DNA of 64,000 nucleotides. Source: Kaistella treverensis. Lineage in GTDB: Bacteria; Bacteroidota; Bacteroidia; Flavobacteriales; Weeksellaceae. Made by a program: the position numbers and the translations under genes. The notes below the pieces were generated by a model. That model ran no database searches and was not told the DNA's origin. It worked only from the letters and a program-made list of their open reading frames with translations. Location: contig NZ_FORQ01000002.1 in NCBI RefSeq assembly GCF_900114045.1, positions 496,001-560,000 of the forward strand, given 5' to 3'. Shown one piece after another: positions 1 through 8,869 of the stretch. The first letter of the stretch is position 1. The number at the start of each line of letters is the position of its first letter.

Positions 1-1
1 G

Positions 2-292
2 GTGGAAGGCTGTAATGCGATTTCGGTGATGATACTTTTCCTCTCCTTTATTTTTGCTTTTTACAAAGGTTATAAAACTTTTGTTTTTGTGGCCGTTTCC
101 TTGGTAGCGCTCCATATCATGAATGTTCTGCGCATTGTGGGGCTGAATATTCTTTTGGTTGAAATGCCGCAATATTCCAAAATCGGGCACGACTATTTAT
201 TTCCTGCGATTATTTATGGAAGTGTGGTGATTCTTTGGTTAATTTGGATTAAATTTTTCGCGATAAATGAAGTTCCGGATGAAACTGCTTAA
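2..292 (+). CDS. xrtF: Exosortase family protein XrtF, C-terminal part (gene runs off the left edge)
   Basis: C-terminal 96 residues of a polytopic membrane protein. All three residues typical of exosortase transpeptidases are visible in order: Cys4 in EGCNAIS, Arg44 in NVLRIVGLN and His63 in KIGHDYLF, each next to a hydrophobic helix. Exosortases cleave C-terminal sorting signals of secreted proteins at the inner membrane; form F is the flavobacterial type. The reading frame is open to the left edge, so the apparent GTG start is not the real one and the N-terminal half is missing from the window. The next gene overlaps it by 26 nt and looks like the XrtF-associated membrane protein, which supports the subtype. 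No sorting-signal substrate was recognised in the window. Confidence 0.85.
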   Translation: MEGCNAISVMILFLSFIFAFYKGYKTFVFVAVSLVALHIMNVLRIVGLNILLVEMPQYSKIGHDYLFPAIIYGSVVILWLIWIKFFAINEVPDETA

Positions 293-716
293 ATGGTTTT
301 TGGTGGCGCTGTGCGTTTTCGGACTAATCGCAGTGAGAATGTTCGAAGACCAACTTTTTTACGATCCGTTTCAGGCATTTTTTCACATCGCAAATGAACA
401 TGCGACTTTCCCGGCTTTTGAATGGAGTCCGCTGATTTTCGGCTATATTTTCAGGTTTTTTTTGAATTTAGCTTTATCAACTGCAATTGTTCACCTTATT
501 TTCAACAGCAAAAGATGGACGCTGCAAGCTGCCGTTTTAATTACAGTTGTATTTCTGATTACATTTCCCATTTACCTTTACTGCATTTACACGCACTTTG
601 AAGTCGGTTATCTTTTCTCATTTTATATGAGAAGATTCGTCATTCAGCCGCTGATTTTATTGCTGATTATTCCGCTTTTTTATTACCGTTTACATACGAC
701 GAAGGCAAATCATTAA
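267..716 (+). CDS. Exosortase F system-associated membrane protein
   Basis: A 149-residue protein with about four hydrophobic segments (near residues 8-24, 50-75, 88-106 and 122-142). It starts inside the end of the exosortase gene (26-nt overlap), so the two are probably translationally coupled. Size, membrane topology and position match the small protein usually found beside XrtF in flavobacteria; its biochemical role is unknown. An in-frame ATG four codons downstream (position 279) is an alternative start. The last 50 nt overlap the 3' end of the convergent CDF transporter gene. The call rests mainly on context and overall resemblance. Confidence 0.7.
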   Translation: MKFRMKLLKWFLVALCVFGLIAVRMFEDQLFYDPFQAFFHIANEHATFPAFEWSPLIFGYIFRFFLNLALSTAIVHLIFNSKRWTLQAAVLITVVFLITFPIYLYCIYTHFEVGYLFSFYMRRFVIQPLILLLIIPLFYYRLHTTKANH

Positions 717-1707
717 CGGTGTGCTTATTCTCCTGAGTAATTGTATTTACGTTCCATTCCACTTGTCCAACGAAAGCCTGCTCGCGAACCGGACAGCTGA
801 ATAAAGCACAAATTGCACACGAAATAGGTTTACAATCGTCGAGGTGAAAATTGAATTCGATTGCGCGGTCGTGACTTTCACCAATTAATTTGTACATATC
901 TTCCATTTCCTGATGCGCCCGCCGGAGTTCGTAATACCACGGCATGGTCAAATGAGCGTCGATGTGCAGGCCGCTCCCGTGTTGCTGAATCCGGACATTG
1001 TGAAGATCGGTCCATTGTGGTAACCGGCGGTCATCTAAAAATTTTGCAAGTCTTTTCAGCATGTCTTCATCAGCTTCATCCATGATTCCGCTTAAAGATT
1101 TTCGAATAATCTGATAGCCGACATACATAATATAAGCGCCGAAGAGAAAAGCGACCACGGCATCAATCCAATACAGTTTGGTGATTTGAACTAAAATCAA
1201 ACTGATAACAACACCGAAAGTCGTTAAAGTGTCGCTTTTCAAATGCGTTCCGGAACTTTGTAAAACCAAAGAGTTTTCGCGCACACCTTTTTTGAAGGAA
1301 ATATGTCCCATCAAATAATTGATGATTGCTGTAGCTGCCACGATCGCGATTCCCCAATCAAGCTGTTTGGGAATGTTACCATGTAAAAGCGAGTCTACCG
1401 CCTGGACAATGATGATAATGCCCGCAAAAATAATCAAGGCTCCTTCAACTCCCGAAGTTACAAATTCCACCTTTCCGTGACCATACGGATGGTCAATATC
1501 TTTCGGTTTTGCGGCGAGATACAGCGAATATAAGCCCATAAAAGCAGCGATAATATTCACAATACTTTCCATGGCGTCCGAGAACACTGCATCGGAATTG
1601 GTGAAATGCCACGCCAGTAACTTTCCTAAAAAAAGCGCAATACCAACGATGGCGACATTCCGCTGGAAAGTGAAATTGTTCTGTGAATGATTTTTATTTT
1701 CAGACAT
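667..1707 (-). CDS. Cation diffusion facilitator family transporter
   Basis: 346 residues with the CDF layout: about six N-terminal membrane helices followed by a cytoplasmic domain from about residue 215. The metal-site helices are recognisable: SDAMESIVN in helix 2 and THLKSDTLTT in helix 5, plus the histidine-rich DHPYGHGKVEF loop between helices 2 and 3. CDF proteins export divalent cations (Zn, Fe, Mn, Co) by proton antiport across the inner membrane; the exact ion cannot be read here. Unusual is a cysteine-rich stretch after the cytoplasmic domain (DCKPISCAICALFSCP), which could bind metal. It is convergent with, and overlaps by 50 nt, the exosortase-associated gene. Confidence 0.9.
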   Translation of the reverse strand: MSENKNHSQNNFTFQRNVAIVGIALFLGKLLAWHFTNSDAVFSDAMESIVNIIAAFMGLYSLYLAAKPKDIDHPYGHGKVEFVTSGVEGALIIFAGIIIIVQAVDSLLHGNIPKQLDWGIAIVAATAIINYLMGHISFKKGVRENSLVLQSSGTHLKSDTLTTFGVVISLILVQITKLYWIDAVVAFLFGAYIMYVGYQIIRKSLSGIMDEADEDMLKRLAKFLDDRRLPQWTDLHNVRIQQHGSGLHIDAHLTMPWYYELRRAHQEMEDMYKLIGESHDRAIEFNFHLDDCKPISCAICALFSCPVREQAFVGQVEWNVNTITQENKHTVNDLPSSYVNGNKKAE

Positions 1708-1750
1708 GGGGTTTTATTAAGCTATTATTAATGTTCGACGCATCTAATAC

Positions 1751-1780
1751 AAAAAAAATGCTCACATATTGTGAGCATTT
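1751..1780 (-). terminator. Intrinsic terminator of asd
   Basis: Perfect 11-bp inverted repeat (1756-1766 with 1770-1780, core TGCTCACA/TGTGAGCA) with a 3-nt loop. On the minus strand it lies 3 nt past the asd stop codon and is followed by a run of U (A-tract at 1751-1758 on the plus strand). Confidence 0.9.
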
Positions 1781-1783
1781 GGT

Positions 1784-2776
1784 TTAAACTAAGTCGTTTT
1801 TAAGGAGATATTCTGCGATCTGCACCGCATTGGTCGCAGCGCCTTTTCGGAGATTATCTGCGACAATCCAAAGGTTTAAAGTTTTTGGCTGAGACAAATC
1901 ACGACGGATTCTGCCTACAAAAACCTCATCTTTTCCTTCGGAATATAAAGGCATCGGATAGATGTTGTTTTTCACATCATCCAAAACCACAACACCCGGT
2001 GTATTTGAAAGAATATTTCGGATTTCATCCAGATCAAATTCGTTTTCAAATTCAATATTTACACTTTCAGAATGTCCGCCCTGAACGGGGACTCGCACAG
2101 CAGTTGCTGAGATATTAAAGCTGTCATCACCCAAGATTTTCTTAGGTTCAGTCATCAGTTTTATTTCTTCTTTGGTGTAGTCGTCATCGGCGAAAACGTC
2201 GCATTGTGGCAAAGCGTTTTTGAAGATGTCGTAGTGATAAACTTTTTTTACCTGCTTATCACCCCTAATTTCTGCATTTAGCTGATCCACAGCATTTTTT
2301 CCGGTTCCGGTCACCGATTGATAAGTTGAAATAATTACCCGTTTCAGCCCGAAATTTTTGTTTAATGGATGTAAAACCATTACCAGCTGAATAGTAGAGC
2401 AGTTTGGATTTGCAATGATTTTGTCGTCCTTCGTCAAAACATCCGCGTTGATTTCTGGAACTACTAATTTTTTATCAGCTTCCATGCGCCACGCAGAAGA
2501 ATTATCGATGACGATAGTTCCGGCCTCAGCAAACTTTGGAGCAAATTCCAGAGAAGTGTTTCCGCCTGCGGAAAATAGCGCGATTGCTGGCTTTCGGTTT
2601 ATCGCGTCTTCCATCGAAACGATTTCGGTCTCCTGGCCTTTAAATATGATTTTTTTGCCCACCGACTTTTCAGAAGCAACGGGAATGAGTTCCGTAACGG
2701 GAAAATTTCTTTCCTCTAAAACTTTTAGCATGATTTGTCCCACCATTCCGGTGGCGCCTACTACTGCTATTTTCAT
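1784..2776 (-). CDS. asd: Aspartate-semialdehyde dehydrogenase
   Basis: 330 residues, normal length for the family. It makes L-aspartate 4-semialdehyde from aspartyl phosphate with NADPH, the branch point to lysine/diaminopimelate, threonine and methionine. The N-terminal nucleotide-binding loop GATGMVG is at residues 7-13, and the catalytic cysteine is Cys126 in NPNCSTIQ. The C-terminal RIRRDLS and NLRKGAATNA segments are typical of the fold. It sits 24 bp downstream of a small membrane-protein gene on the same strand and has no promoter of its own that I can see, so the two are probably cotranscribed. A strong terminator follows. Confidence 0.97.
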   Translation of the reverse strand: MKIAVVGATGMVGQIMLKVLEERNFPVTELIPVASEKSVGKKIIFKGQETEIVSMEDAINRKPAIALFSAGGNTSLEFAPKFAEAGTIVIDNSSAWRMEADKKLVVPEINADVLTKDDKIIANPNCSTIQLVMVLHPLNKNFGLKRVIISTYQSVTGTGKNAVDQLNAEIRGDKQVKKVYHYDIFKNALPQCDVFADDDYTKEEIKLMTEPKKILGDDSFNISATAVRVPVQGGHSESVNIEFENEFDLDEIRNILSNTPGVVVLDDVKNNIYPMPLYSEGKDEVFVGRIRRDLSQPKTLNLWIVADNLRKGAATNAVQIAEYLLKNDLV

Positions 2777-2800
2777 TAAGAATATCTGTTGTTTTAAATG

Positions 2801-3247
2801 TTATGCAAAAAATGAAGGGAAAACGCGTGCCCACGGGAAAGCATATGCAAACAGTGCAAAAGCGATTACGCCCATAATTACAATTTTCATTGCAAGCGTT
2901 TCGTTGGATTTCATGTATTTATTAATGAAGGTCATCAGCACCACACCAATCAGCATCGATACCGGGTGCTCCACATAGGAAAAGCGCGCTGCAGCATTGC
3001 TCATTAAAGTTCCCGTTTCTAAAGCTCCTTTTAATCCCGGTGAAAATACCAGCATTAAAATCCCCACGATCAGTTGGATGTGAAAGAGAATCATCGTAAA
3101 CAAGGTAGATTTGCGCAACAATTTGCTGATTTTGCCCGAATAACCGAACATGGTAACCAATAACGCTACGACGAAAATAATGCCTGCAAGCAAAATTAAG
3201 TAAGCAAAACCTTTGTGTGCTTCAGTAATAATTTTAAATGTATCCAT
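2801..3247 (-). CDS. Small four-helix membrane protein, possibly cytochrome b-like
   Basis: 148 residues when started at the ATG at 3247; an upstream in-frame start at 3268 would place the start inside the -7 box, so it is less likely. Four hydrophobic helices are evident (about residues 10-33, 47-68, 89-109 and 116-137). Histidines sit in or next to helices in TEAHKGF, LFHIQLIVG and VEHPVSM, a pattern compatible with b-type haem binding, but this is inference. I recall similar Bacteroidota proteins labelled cytochrome b or, wrongly, ribosomal protein L27. It has its own -7 box (TATCTTTG, 3266-3273) and probably leads an operon with asd. Confidence 0.65.
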   Translation of the reverse strand: MDTFKIITEAHKGFAYLILLAGIIFVVALLVTMFGYSGKISKLLRKSTLFTMILFHIQLIVGILMLVFSPGLKGALETGTLMSNAAARFSYVEHPVSMLIGVVLMTFINKYMKSNETLAMKIVIMGVIAFALFAYAFPWARVFPSFFA

Positions 3248-3265
3248 AGTATATTTTGTTAACGG

Positions 3266-3273
3266 CAAAGATA
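3266..3273 (-). promoter_or_regulatory. -7 promoter box TATCTTTG
   Basis: Exact TAnnTTTG Bacteroidota housekeeping -7 element, 18 nt before the ATG at 3247. It directly abuts the terminator of the upstream TonB receptor gene. No clear -33 TTG is present. Confidence 0.65.
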
Positions 3274-3300
3274 AAAAAAATCCCGACGAAAACGTCGGGA
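3273..3300 (-). terminator. Intrinsic terminator of the TonB-dependent receptor gene
   Basis: Perfect 8-bp stem (TCCCGACG at 3281-3288 with CGTCGGGA at 3293-3300), AAAA loop. In minus-strand sense it is followed by eight U (plus-strand A-run 3273-3280) and lies 25 nt after the receptor stop codon. Confidence 0.92.
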
Positions 3301-3325
3301 TTTAAGGGTTTGTAGTATCAATTTC

Positions 3326-5830
3326 TTAGAAAAGGAAACTTACAGAAGCATTCCAGGTTCTTCCGAATCCGAAGAATACCTCGTTTGCTTTGTTAATGCC
3401 ATTCCAATTGTTTGCGGAGTTAGCATCAGCAGCTTTATTTGTTCTGGATTCAGCGATATATGTTTTATCTAAAACATTGTTCACATTGAATCTTAGTTTG
3501 AAAGACTGAGTGTCATTTAGTTTAAATCTTGCGCCAGCACCTAGGTCTAGCAATCCATAAGATGGTAATTCTACCGCTGGATCAGATGGAGTAGGTTTTG
3601 AAGCTGTGATTAAACGTGATGAAGGTTCGAAAGCTGAATAAAGTTTGTCAGCATAACGGTATTGTGCATCGAAGTTTAACCAGTCTGTAACTTTGAAATC
3701 AGCACCTAAAGCAGCAGTTAGCTGTGCAGCATCACCAACTTTAAGACCATCCAAAGCAAGAGTTCCTTCCTGAATCACAGTGTTTGTTTGATCTTCAACG
3801 AAAGATGCTGATGGGCTACCTTCGAAGAACCAGTCTCCTACAGAGAACATACCGTTTACAGTCACGAATTGTGCTGGTTTCACGTTGAAATCTAATTCAA
3901 TACCTCTGTGGATTTCTTTAATTCCTAAAACGTTTGCAACACCTGTTACATCTACACCGTTAAGTTTCCCTCTCGTGGTAAGTCTTCTGTAGATATCATC
4001 CCAAGAAGTGTTGTAAAGGTTTAAGTTCGCATTGAAAATACCTGAACGGTAACCGTAACCAACTTCGAAAGAAGTAATTTTTTCGTTAGTTAAAGATGGA
4101 TTAACGTCATTTCTGTTGTTTAAGAAAACAGCTCCGAAGAAAGGTTGTCTTTCGTAATATCCACCATTAACAAAAACATTGTGATTTTCATCGATGTTAT
4201 AATTCGCTCCACCTTTTACATTGAAACCAACTAAATCAACTTTTTCACTTTTTTGCTCGTTTGGTGCATAAAGCATATAATCAATTCTTTGGAAAGCCTG
4301 GTTGGAAACTGAACCCTGAACGAATGCAGAAAGTGCATCGTTGGTATACTCCAATTGTCCGAAACCACCTAACCAGTTTACGATACCATCGTTACTGTAA
4401 GCTAACTGGTCTTTGATGTCGTTGGTTTTACCACCGAACGGGTTCCAGGTAGGGTTTGTAGTAAACGCGTTGGTAATTACGTTTGGTTTGTTATTGATGT
4501 TGCTTGTATCTGTGTAAGAGTTGTTACCTAAGAAATCTGTTACAATTCTGTAGTGGATTCCTTCGTAAGTACGACCGTCTAAACCAACAGTTGCACTTAA
4601 GTTGTCATTAATCTTATGATTCAAGCTGGTGATAAGTCCTAACCAGTTATGAGAGTTGATAGAAGATCTTCTGATAATTCCGTTGCTGCTGCTAGCCATT
4701 CCCGGAGTTTTGTTTACAGCACCGAAGTCTGCAACTACACCTCCTCTGTTCCAGCTAACGATATCGTCAAATCTTACAAGACCGTCTGCAGTTCTTGGTA
4801 AGTTGTTGTAAAATACACCGTTGATTCTACCAGCGTCACCTGTACCACCACCTCTACCGAAAGAAGCGTAAGCTACAGAATTTAATGTAGTAGCCTCAGT
4901 AATTTTCCAGTCCCAGTTTAATGACATTACCGGTTTGTGGTAATAGTTTCTGGTCATAGAATACTCTTCACCGTTTAAATATCCCCAGTTTTGGTTAAAT
5001 CTTCTGTTTGGTTCGTCCTCAGTTCCACCATATTTGATGTGATCGTTAATGGTTGACTGGAAAGATCTTTGGTTGTGAACCTGTGGCGCACCAGTGATTG
5101 TAAATTGCAAATCATGTTTTGCATTAGGTTGATAACCTACAGCTAAATAATAGTTGTACCCTTCGAATTCCGTTCCGTCCGCATACATATTACCTTCAGT
5201 TCTACTCATTAAGAATGATGTAGCCCAACCGCTTTCACCTTTTCCGGTGTTATACGAGAATAACTGCTTGTTATATCCGTCGTTACCAACACCAAGCGTT
5301 ACATTTCCCTGTCTTTTTTTGTCCGCTGCTCTTGTAAGTACGTTGATGGTACCACCTACAGAAGCAATTGCTAATTTAGATGAGCCAAGACCTCTCTGAA
5401 CCTGCATTGCAGAAGTTACATCAGATAATCCCGCCCAGTTTGACCAGTATACAGCACCACCTTCCATATCGTTTACAGGAACACCATTGATCATTACCGC
5501 AGTGTTTCTTTGATCGAAACCTCTCACGTTGATTCTGGAATCTCCGAATCCACCACCACCTTTGGTAGCGTATACAGATGGAGTAGTGTTAAGGATCTCC
5601 GGGAATTCTTGATTTCCCAGCTTATCGATAATCTGCGCTTCCTTGATGGTTGAAACAGCAACCGGAGTTTTTCTGTCTTTCGCGATGTCAGCAACGCCAG
5701 TTAATACAACTTGCTCAATGTCTTTTTCTCTACTAACAGTGTCTCTCGCAGTTTGTGCATAATAAACACTGGCTGTTGATAGCGTAAGTACTACCGTTAG
5801 CATTGATTTTTTCACAGGTCTGAAATTCAT
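3326..5830 (-). CDS. TonB-dependent outer-membrane receptor
   Basis: 834 residues. An N-terminal signal peptide ends near residue 25 (VYYAQ). A TonB-box-like DIEQVVLTG follows, then a plug domain (about 50-170, with NVRGFDQRNTAVMINGVPV) and a long beta-barrel ending in the aromatic residue typical of outer-membrane proteins (VSFLF). It imports a ligand through the outer membrane using TonB-ExbBD energy; ligand identity is not readable, though a siderophore or metal chelate is common for this single-plug type. It lacks the carboxypeptidase-like N-terminal extension and a SusD partner, so it is not a SusC-type receptor. A -7 box lies at 5868-5875 and a strong terminator follows the gene. Confidence 0.93.
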   Translation of the reverse strand: MNFRPVKKSMLTVVLTLSTASVYYAQTARDTVSREKDIEQVVLTGVADIAKDRKTPVAVSTIKEAQIIDKLGNQEFPEILNTTPSVYATKGGGGFGDSRINVRGFDQRNTAVMINGVPVNDMEGGAVYWSNWAGLSDVTSAMQVQRGLGSSKLAIASVGGTINVLTRAADKKRQGNVTLGVGNDGYNKQLFSYNTGKGESGWATSFLMSRTEGNMYADGTEFEGYNYYLAVGYQPNAKHDLQFTITGAPQVHNQRSFQSTINDHIKYGGTEDEPNRRFNQNWGYLNGEEYSMTRNYYHKPVMSLNWDWKITEATTLNSVAYASFGRGGGTGDAGRINGVFYNNLPRTADGLVRFDDIVSWNRGGVVADFGAVNKTPGMASSSNGIIRRSSINSHNWLGLITSLNHKINDNLSATVGLDGRTYEGIHYRIVTDFLGNNSYTDTSNINNKPNVITNAFTTNPTWNPFGGKTNDIKDQLAYSNDGIVNWLGGFGQLEYTNDALSAFVQGSVSNQAFQRIDYMLYAPNEQKSEKVDLVGFNVKGGANYNIDENHNVFVNGGYYERQPFFGAVFLNNRNDVNPSLTNEKITSFEVGYGYRSGIFNANLNLYNTSWDDIYRRLTTRGKLNGVDVTGVANVLGIKEIHRGIELDFNVKPAQFVTVNGMFSVGDWFFEGSPSASFVEDQTNTVIQEGTLALDGLKVGDAAQLTAALGADFKVTDWLNFDAQYRYADKLYSAFEPSSRLITASKPTPSDPAVELPSYGLLDLGAGARFKLNDTQSFKLRFNVNNVLDKTYIAESRTNKAADANSANNWNGINKANEVFFGFGRTWNASVSFLF

Positions 5831-5867
5831 CTTTTTTTATTAAAAATTAAATTAGATTTTTATTGCG

Positions 5868-5875
5868 CAAAAATA
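5868..5875 (-). promoter_or_regulatory. -7 promoter box TATTTTTG of the TonB receptor gene
   Basis: Exact TAnnTTTG match on the minus strand, 37 nt before the ATG; the surrounding 200 bp (5831-6045) are otherwise AT-rich and featureless. No convincing -33 element. Confidence 0.55.
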
Positions 5876-6045
5876 TGCTAAAATTTATTAACACACATTA
5901 ACAAAATGTTAAATTTTAAAATATTGTCAGAAATCCCCTATTAATCATAGAATCAAACTGTTAAAAATTAATACCCGCTCATAAATTTCTAATTTTAATT
6001 TCATTTTTCTTAAAATTTTCCCCTAAAACGACCATTTTTTGCATT

Positions 6046-6906
6046 TTATTTTGATGCCTTCAAACTCAAATCGATGTTTTCCGCAGAATGGGTAAGCGCT
6101 CCCGCAGAAATATAATCAACGCCTGTTGCCGCAATTTCTTTCAGCATATTCCGCGTAATTCCGCCCGAAGCTTCTGTTTCGCATTTGCCATTTACCATTT
6201 TCACTGCGTCTTTCATCATCTGAACGTCCATGTTGTCGAGTAAAATACGGTCAGCACCGGCATTTAAAGCTTCTTCCACCTCTTCCAGATTTCTGGTTTC
6301 TACCTCAATTTTCAGCGGTTTTTTTATTTTTTCGGTGTATTCTTTGGCCATTTTTACAGCTTTTGTAATGCTTCCGTTATAATCAATGTGGTTATCTTTC
6401 AGCATAATCATGTCATACAAACCGTAACGGTGGTTCGTGCCGCCGCCAATTGCCACCGCCCATTTTTCGCAGATGCGGAAATTCGGAGTGGTTTTTCGCG
6501 TATCGAGTAATTTTGTTTTCGTCCCCAAAAGGCGCGAATCCCAGTCGTGCGTAAGCGTTGCGATGCCACTCATGCGTTGCATACAGTTCAAAACAAAACG
6601 CTCCGTAGAAAGAATGGAGCGTGCACTTCCGGTTACATAAAAAGCGATGTCGCCAACTTTTGCTGATGCGCCGTCTTTCAGCAAAACTTCAACTTTCAGG
6701 TTTTTATCAAACTGTTGGAAAATAATTTCCGCCAGTTCCACACCCGCCAAAATACAGTCCTGTTTTACCAGTAATTTTGCTTTTTGCTGTAAATCTTTCG
6801 GAATCGTTGCCAATGTAGAATGGTCGCCCTCCTGAATATCTTCTTCCAAAGCATTTTTAATGAAATTTTTTAAAACTTCTTTGGTCACGTATTTTGGTTT
6901 TTTCAT
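6046..6906 (-). CDS. nadC: Nicotinate-nucleotide pyrophosphorylase (carboxylating)
   Basis: 286 residues, standard length. It converts quinolinate plus PRPP to nicotinate mononucleotide, releasing CO2, in de novo NAD synthesis. Family signatures visible include LLDTRKTTPNFR (substrate-binding Arg/Lys), AIGGGTNHRYGLYD and MLKDNHI, then the C-terminal barrel strands IEVETRNLEE, DRILLDNMD and EASGGI. It lies downstream of nadB on the same strand, but 355 bp of repeat-rich DNA separates them, so it may not be in a simple operon. nadA is not in this window. Confidence 0.97.
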   Translation of the reverse strand: MKKPKYVTKEVLKNFIKNALEEDIQEGDHSTLATIPKDLQQKAKLLVKQDCILAGVELAEIIFQQFDKNLKVEVLLKDGASAKVGDIAFYVTGSARSILSTERFVLNCMQRMSGIATLTHDWDSRLLGTKTKLLDTRKTTPNFRICEKWAVAIGGGTNHRYGLYDMIMLKDNHIDYNGSITKAVKMAKEYTEKIKKPLKIEVETRNLEEVEEALNAGADRILLDNMDVQMMKDAVKMVNGKCETEASGGITRNMLKEIAATGVDYISAGALTHSAENIDLSLKASK

Positions 6907-6996
6907 TTTTAGATTTTTAGAAAAAGTTCCGTTTTATATTTTTATAATTAATGGTTTCCCACTTTTATTTTTAATGAAGCCAAATCGAAAAAATCT

Positions 6997-7265
6997 GCCG
7001 CTTTAACAGCATATTTTTTAATTATTGGTAATGAAATTCGAGCATTCATGGCATCTTCAATCCACAAAAATTCGCCTTTATAACAGCCATTATTTTTCAA
7101 TTATTAGTAATGAAATTCGTGCATTCGTGGCATTCCATCCTAAAAAATTTTAGCTGCTCTACAGCCATTTTTCTTGGTTTTTGTTGAAATCGCATTTCAT
7201 TTAAAATTCGTGCATTCGTGGCAATTTTTTTACGAAGAATTGCACATTTAGCAGCATATTTTTAC
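6997..7265. repeat. Array of ~80-90-bp imperfect intergenic repeats between nadC and nadB
   Basis: The 355-bp gap 6907-7261 contains about three tandem imperfect units. Each carries an ATTCGTGCATTCGTGGCA core (7034-7054 degenerate, 7113-7134, 7204-7223) preceded by an AGC-rich element such as AACAGCATATTTTT (7005, 7083, 7160 and a last partial copy at 7246). The first two units also share the TTAATTATTGGTAATGAA arm before the core. The array extends 4 nt into the nadB stop region. The same core in the opposite orientation makes up the array at 9568-9846. There is no coding potential. Confidence 0.8.
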
Positions 7266-8833
7266 ACAAAATCTTTATTAAAAAATGCGCCTTTATTTTC
7301 TTTCATCATCAGCGAATGTTTGATAATCAAATACGAAATATTGGTCAAGTTCCTCAGCTCCGAAAGTTTCGGCGACAAAATCGAGTAGTTATACAGTTCC
7401 GTCACCGCTTCGAAAATTTCCTGCTGTTTTTTCTTCGCTAGGGCGAGTCGGTCGTTGCTGCGTACAATGCTCACCAGGTCACTCATCATTTCCTGTAATT
7501 GGCGACGCAGGTAACTTACCATCACCATTTCGTCCATCATTTTCATTCCTTCTTCATTCCATTCCGGTACGGCTTTTAAATCATCGAAATTAAAGTCATT
7601 CACCGTTAGCAATTCCACGGTTTTTATCGCAGCATTATGGCCAAAAACCAATCCTTCCAAAAGCGAATTTGAGGCAAGCCGGTTCGCGCCGTGCAATCCC
7701 GAATTCGTGCATTCGCCCACGGCGAAAAGATTTTTAATGGAACTTTGTCCGTTCATATCAGTTTCAATTCCGCCCATTAAATAATGGCACGCTGGAACCA
7801 CCGGAATCAGCTGTTCGAACGGATCAATTCCTTCGTCCAGACATTTTTCATAAATATTCGGGAAATGCTCGATAAATTTCTCGCGGTCCATGTCGCGGCA
7901 ATCCAAACCTACATAATCATCACCGGATATTTTCAGCTCGTTATCAATGGCGCGCGCCACAATATCCCGCGAGGCTAATTCTTCACGTTCGTCGTATTTC
8001 TGCATGAATTTTTCACCATCTTTCGTCCGTAGTTTTGCGCCGTCGCCACGCACCGCTTCGGAAATCAGGAAAAGCATTCCATCTCTTTTGGAATACAGCG
8101 CCGTGGGGTGAAACTGGTAATATTGCATGTTCGAAATTTTACCGCGTGCACGGTGCACAAAGGCAATTCCGTCGCCGGTCGCAATAATAGGGTTGGTCGT
8201 GTTTTTATAAACGTGTCCCGCGCCGCCAGTGGCAACCAAAGTAATTTTCGCCGTTATTTTCTTAATTTTTTTATTTTTCTCGTCAAGAATATAAGCGCCG
8301 TAGCAGTCGATTTTATTCAGATCGAAAATTTTTCCTGGAACATGGTGCTGCGTGATCAGATCGATGACGTAATGATGCGGCAAAATCTCAATATTAGGCG
8401 ATTTATTCGCCGTTACAAGCAGCGCGCGTTCAATTTCTTTTCCGGTAATATCTTTGTGGTGAACAATTCGGTTTTCCGTGTGGCCTCCTTCTCTGCCAAG
8501 CATTAGATTTCCGTCTTTCTTATCGAAATTGGTTCCCCATTCTACCAGCTCCTTGAAACGCTCCGGACCTTTTTCGATGACCATTTTCACCACTTCCAGG
8601 TTATTTTCGCCGTCGCCTGCACGCATCGTATCGTCGATGTGCTTCTGGAAACCGTCGTTGTCAAAATCCGTTACAACTGCTAAACCGCCTTGCGCGTATT
8701 TCGTGTTGCTTTCGTCTTCATCGCCTTTGGTAACGATGATGATTTTGGCTTCGGGCATTTTTTCAGAAACTTTTATGGCGTAGGAAAGACCGGAAATTCC
8801 GGATCCGATGACGAGTACATCTGCTTTTATCAT
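7262..8833 (-). CDS. nadB: L-aspartate oxidase
   Basis: 523 residues. This FAD enzyme oxidises L-aspartate to iminoaspartate, the first step of bacterial de novo NAD synthesis. The dinucleotide-binding motif GSGISGLSYA is at residues 11-20; NTKYAQGGLA, the active-site segment EGGHTENRIVHHKDITG and the substrate-binding PACHYLMGGIETD, GLHGANRLASNSLLEG follow in the expected order, and a helical C-terminal domain starts near residue 425. It has a TAAATTTA near-match to the -7 box about 35 nt before the ATG. nadC lies downstream beyond the repeat array. Confidence 0.97.
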   Translation of the reverse strand: MIKADVLVIGSGISGLSYAIKVSEKMPEAKIIIVTKGDEDESNTKYAQGGLAVVTDFDNDGFQKHIDDTMRAGDGENNLEVVKMVIEKGPERFKELVEWGTNFDKKDGNLMLGREGGHTENRIVHHKDITGKEIERALLVTANKSPNIEILPHHYVIDLITQHHVPGKIFDLNKIDCYGAYILDEKNKKIKKITAKITLVATGGAGHVYKNTTNPIIATGDGIAFVHRARGKISNMQYYQFHPTALYSKRDGMLFLISEAVRGDGAKLRTKDGEKFMQKYDEREELASRDIVARAIDNELKISGDDYVGLDCRDMDREKFIEHFPNIYEKCLDEGIDPFEQLIPVVPACHYLMGGIETDMNGQSSIKNLFAVGECTNSGLHGANRLASNSLLEGLVFGHNAAIKTVELLTVNDFNFDDLKAVPEWNEEGMKMMDEMVMVSYLRRQLQEMMSDLVSIVRSNDRLALAKKKQQEIFEAVTELYNYSILSPKLSELRNLTNISYLIIKHSLMMKENKGAFFNKDFV

Positions 8834-8869
8834 TGAGTTTATTCAGGCGTTTGTTGACTGTAAATTTAA

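Noticed and set aside
861-1085. Plus-strand frame inside the CDF transporter gene
   Set aside because: Shadow of the real minus-strand gene; no independent signals.
6997-7265. Repeat array considered as a CRISPR locus
   Set aside because: Units are ~80-90 bp, imperfect along their whole length, without constant short repeats separated by unique equal spacers, and no cas genes are near.
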